Assembly: GCA_027625125.1 (NCBI GenBank) | Contig: JAQBXG010000117.1 | Span: forward strand, 1-5,559 | DNA: 5,559 nt | Origin: Pseudomonadota bacterium | GTDB lineage: Bacteria; Pseudomonadota; Alphaproteobacteria; UBA2966; CAIVPW01 | Reading direction: 5' to 3' | Shown: positions 4,632-5,559 of the stretch, one piece after another | Numbering within the stretch: the stretch's first letter is position 1 | Layout of the letters: each line of letters starts with the position of its first letter | Notes under the pieces: model-generated | Told to the model about the DNA's origin: nothing | Database searches by the model: none | What the model saw: the letters and a program-made list of their open reading frames with translations, nothing else | Translations under genes and position numbers: made by a program

Positions 4632-5559
4632 ATGCGCCGACGGCACAAGCATCACGTGCGGCAACGAAGCCGGGGACCGGCGTTCGCGCTGGGCCTGCTG
4701 CTCGCCGCCCTGCCCTTCGTCGTCGCGCCCGCGCCGCCCGCCGCCGCCGCCACCGTGTCGGCGCTGGCGATCGACGCCGACACCGGCGAGATCCTGTACG
4801 CCGACAACCCCGACCAGGCGTATTTCCCGGCGTCGCTGACCAAGATGATGACTCTGTATCTGGCATTCGAGGCGCTGGACCAGGGCCGCCTCACCCTCGG
4901 CCAGCGTCTTTCGGTCTCCCGCCATGCGGCGGCGCAACCGCCGTCCCGGCTCGGCCTCGCGCCCGGCGAGACGATCACGGTCGAACACGCGATCCTGGCG
5001 CTGGTGACGAAATCCGCCAACGACATCGCCGTCGTGCTGGCCGAGGCGATGGGCGGCGGCGAGCCGGAATTCGCCCGCCTGATGACCCGTACCGCGCGCC
5101 GCATCGGCATGGGGCGCACGAACTTCCGCAACGCCTCCGGCCTCCACGACCGCCTGCAATACACGACCGCCCGCGACATGGCGAAGCTGGCCCGGGCGCT
5201 GATCCAGGACTATCCCGAATTCTATCCGTACTTCTCGACGCCGTCGTTCACCTACCGCGGCGTCACCCATCGCAACCACAACGCCCTGCTCGGCGAATAC
5301 GGCGGCGTCGACGGCATCAAGACCGGCTACGTCCGCGCATCGGGCTACAACCTGACCGCGTCGGCGCTGCGCGACGGCGCCCGCGTCATCGGTGTCGTCC
5401 TCGGCGGCAACACGCCGTCCGAACGCGACCGGGCGATGGTGGCGGTGCTGGACGCCGGCTTCCGCCGCGTCGCGACGCTGCAACGGCGCGAAGACATCCT
5501 CGCGTTTCCCGGCCGCGACCCGGCCCAGGCGCTGGCGATGACCGGCCCCGGCATCGCCG
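4632..5559 (+). CDS. D-alanyl-D-alanine carboxypeptidase, penicillin-binding protein, peptidase S11 (3' end outside window)
   Basis: S11 enzymes remove the terminal D-Ala from peptidoglycan pentapeptides in the periplasm, limiting cross-linking; penicillins acylate the same serine. The first 309 residues are present and the frame is still open at the window edge. A signal peptide is clear: Arg/His-rich n-region (1-14), hydrophobic core FALGLLLAALPFVV (18-31), and likely cleavage after an Ala run near residue 40. The catalytic domain begins VSALAIDADTGEILYA. The three motifs are present in order: SLTK (68-71, nucleophile S68, base K71), SAN (128-130) and KTG (230-232). Beyond about residue 280 the sequence leaves the catalytic core; alphaproteobacterial relatives often carry a C-terminal SPOR or other domain, not visible here. 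The ATG has GGGGGA five bases upstream. It is divergent from clpS. Subtype (DacA, DacC or DacF-like) cannot be settled from this part, so I give no symbol. Confidence 0.95.
   Translation, partial: MRRRHKHHVRQRSRGPAFALGLLLAALPFVVAPAPPAAAATVSALAIDADTGEILYADNPDQAYFPASLTKMMTLYLAFEALDQGRLTLGQRLSVSRHAAAQPPSRLGLAPGETITVEHAILALVTKSANDIAVVLAEAMGGGEPEFARLMTRTARRIGMGRTNFRNASGLHDRLQYTTARDMAKLARALIQDYPEFYPYFSTPSFTYRGVTHRNHNALLGEYGGVDGIKTGYVRASGYNLTASALRDGARVIGVVLGGNTPSERDRAMVAVLDAGFRRVATLQRREDILAFPGRDPAQALAMTGPGIA

Noticed and set aside
4014..5483. 489-residue minus-strand frame ending in ClpS, suggesting a long N-terminal extension
   Set aside because: Upstream of 4340 it runs antisense to the carboxypeptidase gene, which has signal peptide and all three S11 motifs. 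ClpS from the ATG at 4340 is already 108 residues, the normal size.
1..5559. tRNA, rRNA, CRISPR array or insertion sequence
   Set aside because: I looked for T-loop motifs, regularly spaced repeats, transposase motifs and terminal inverted repeats on both strands and saw none; GGTTCGA-like strings fall within coding genes without a cloverleaf.

Overview
The window looks like chromosomal DNA of a high-GC alphaproteobacterium, with a Rhodospirillales-like group as the best guess. The flanking genes are visibly GC-rich: one 60-base sample inside clpA, counted by eye, is about 68% G+C. ClpA and ClpS read like alphaproteobacterial versions, and the penicillin-binding protein resembles the short S11 carboxypeptidases common there. 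This placement rests on family resemblance, not on a search.

Layout from left to right. (1) 1-270, + strand: the last 89 codons of a TPR-like protein, followed by a small inverted and tandem repeat that may act as its transcription end. (2) 455-1219, - strand: a lone 254-residue protein of unknown function, convergent with the TPR gene and clearly lower in G+C (about 53% in one 60-base sample). It carries a conserved-looking GDAVHNLRTALDH block and an LDNTDKH block. It is the most likely accessory gene in the window. (3) 1220-1668: about 450 bases with no convincing gene. (4) 1669-4340, - strand: the clpS-clpA operon, with stop and start codons overlapping by one base (TAGTG). (5) 4341-4631: a divergent intergenic region with a GC-rich clpS leader and a short AT-rich island that probably holds the promoters for both directions. 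(6) 4632 to the window end, + strand: a secreted D-alanyl-D-alanine carboxypeptidase (penicillin-binding protein, peptidase S11), cut off by the window edge.

How they work together. ClpS is the adaptor that brings N-degron substrates to ClpA. ClpA is the AAA+ unfoldase that feeds ClpP, whose gene is not in the window. Their overlap suggests coupled translation. The divergent carboxypeptidase trims peptidoglycan stem peptides in the periplasm and shares only the intergenic control region with clpSA. Nothing links the 254-residue protein to either system. Its Rx4H motif (R70, H75) inside a predicted helix invites comparison with HEPN-fold RNases, but this is a hypothesis only. I found no clear novel multigene system, CRISPR array, tRNA, rRNA or insertion sequence.
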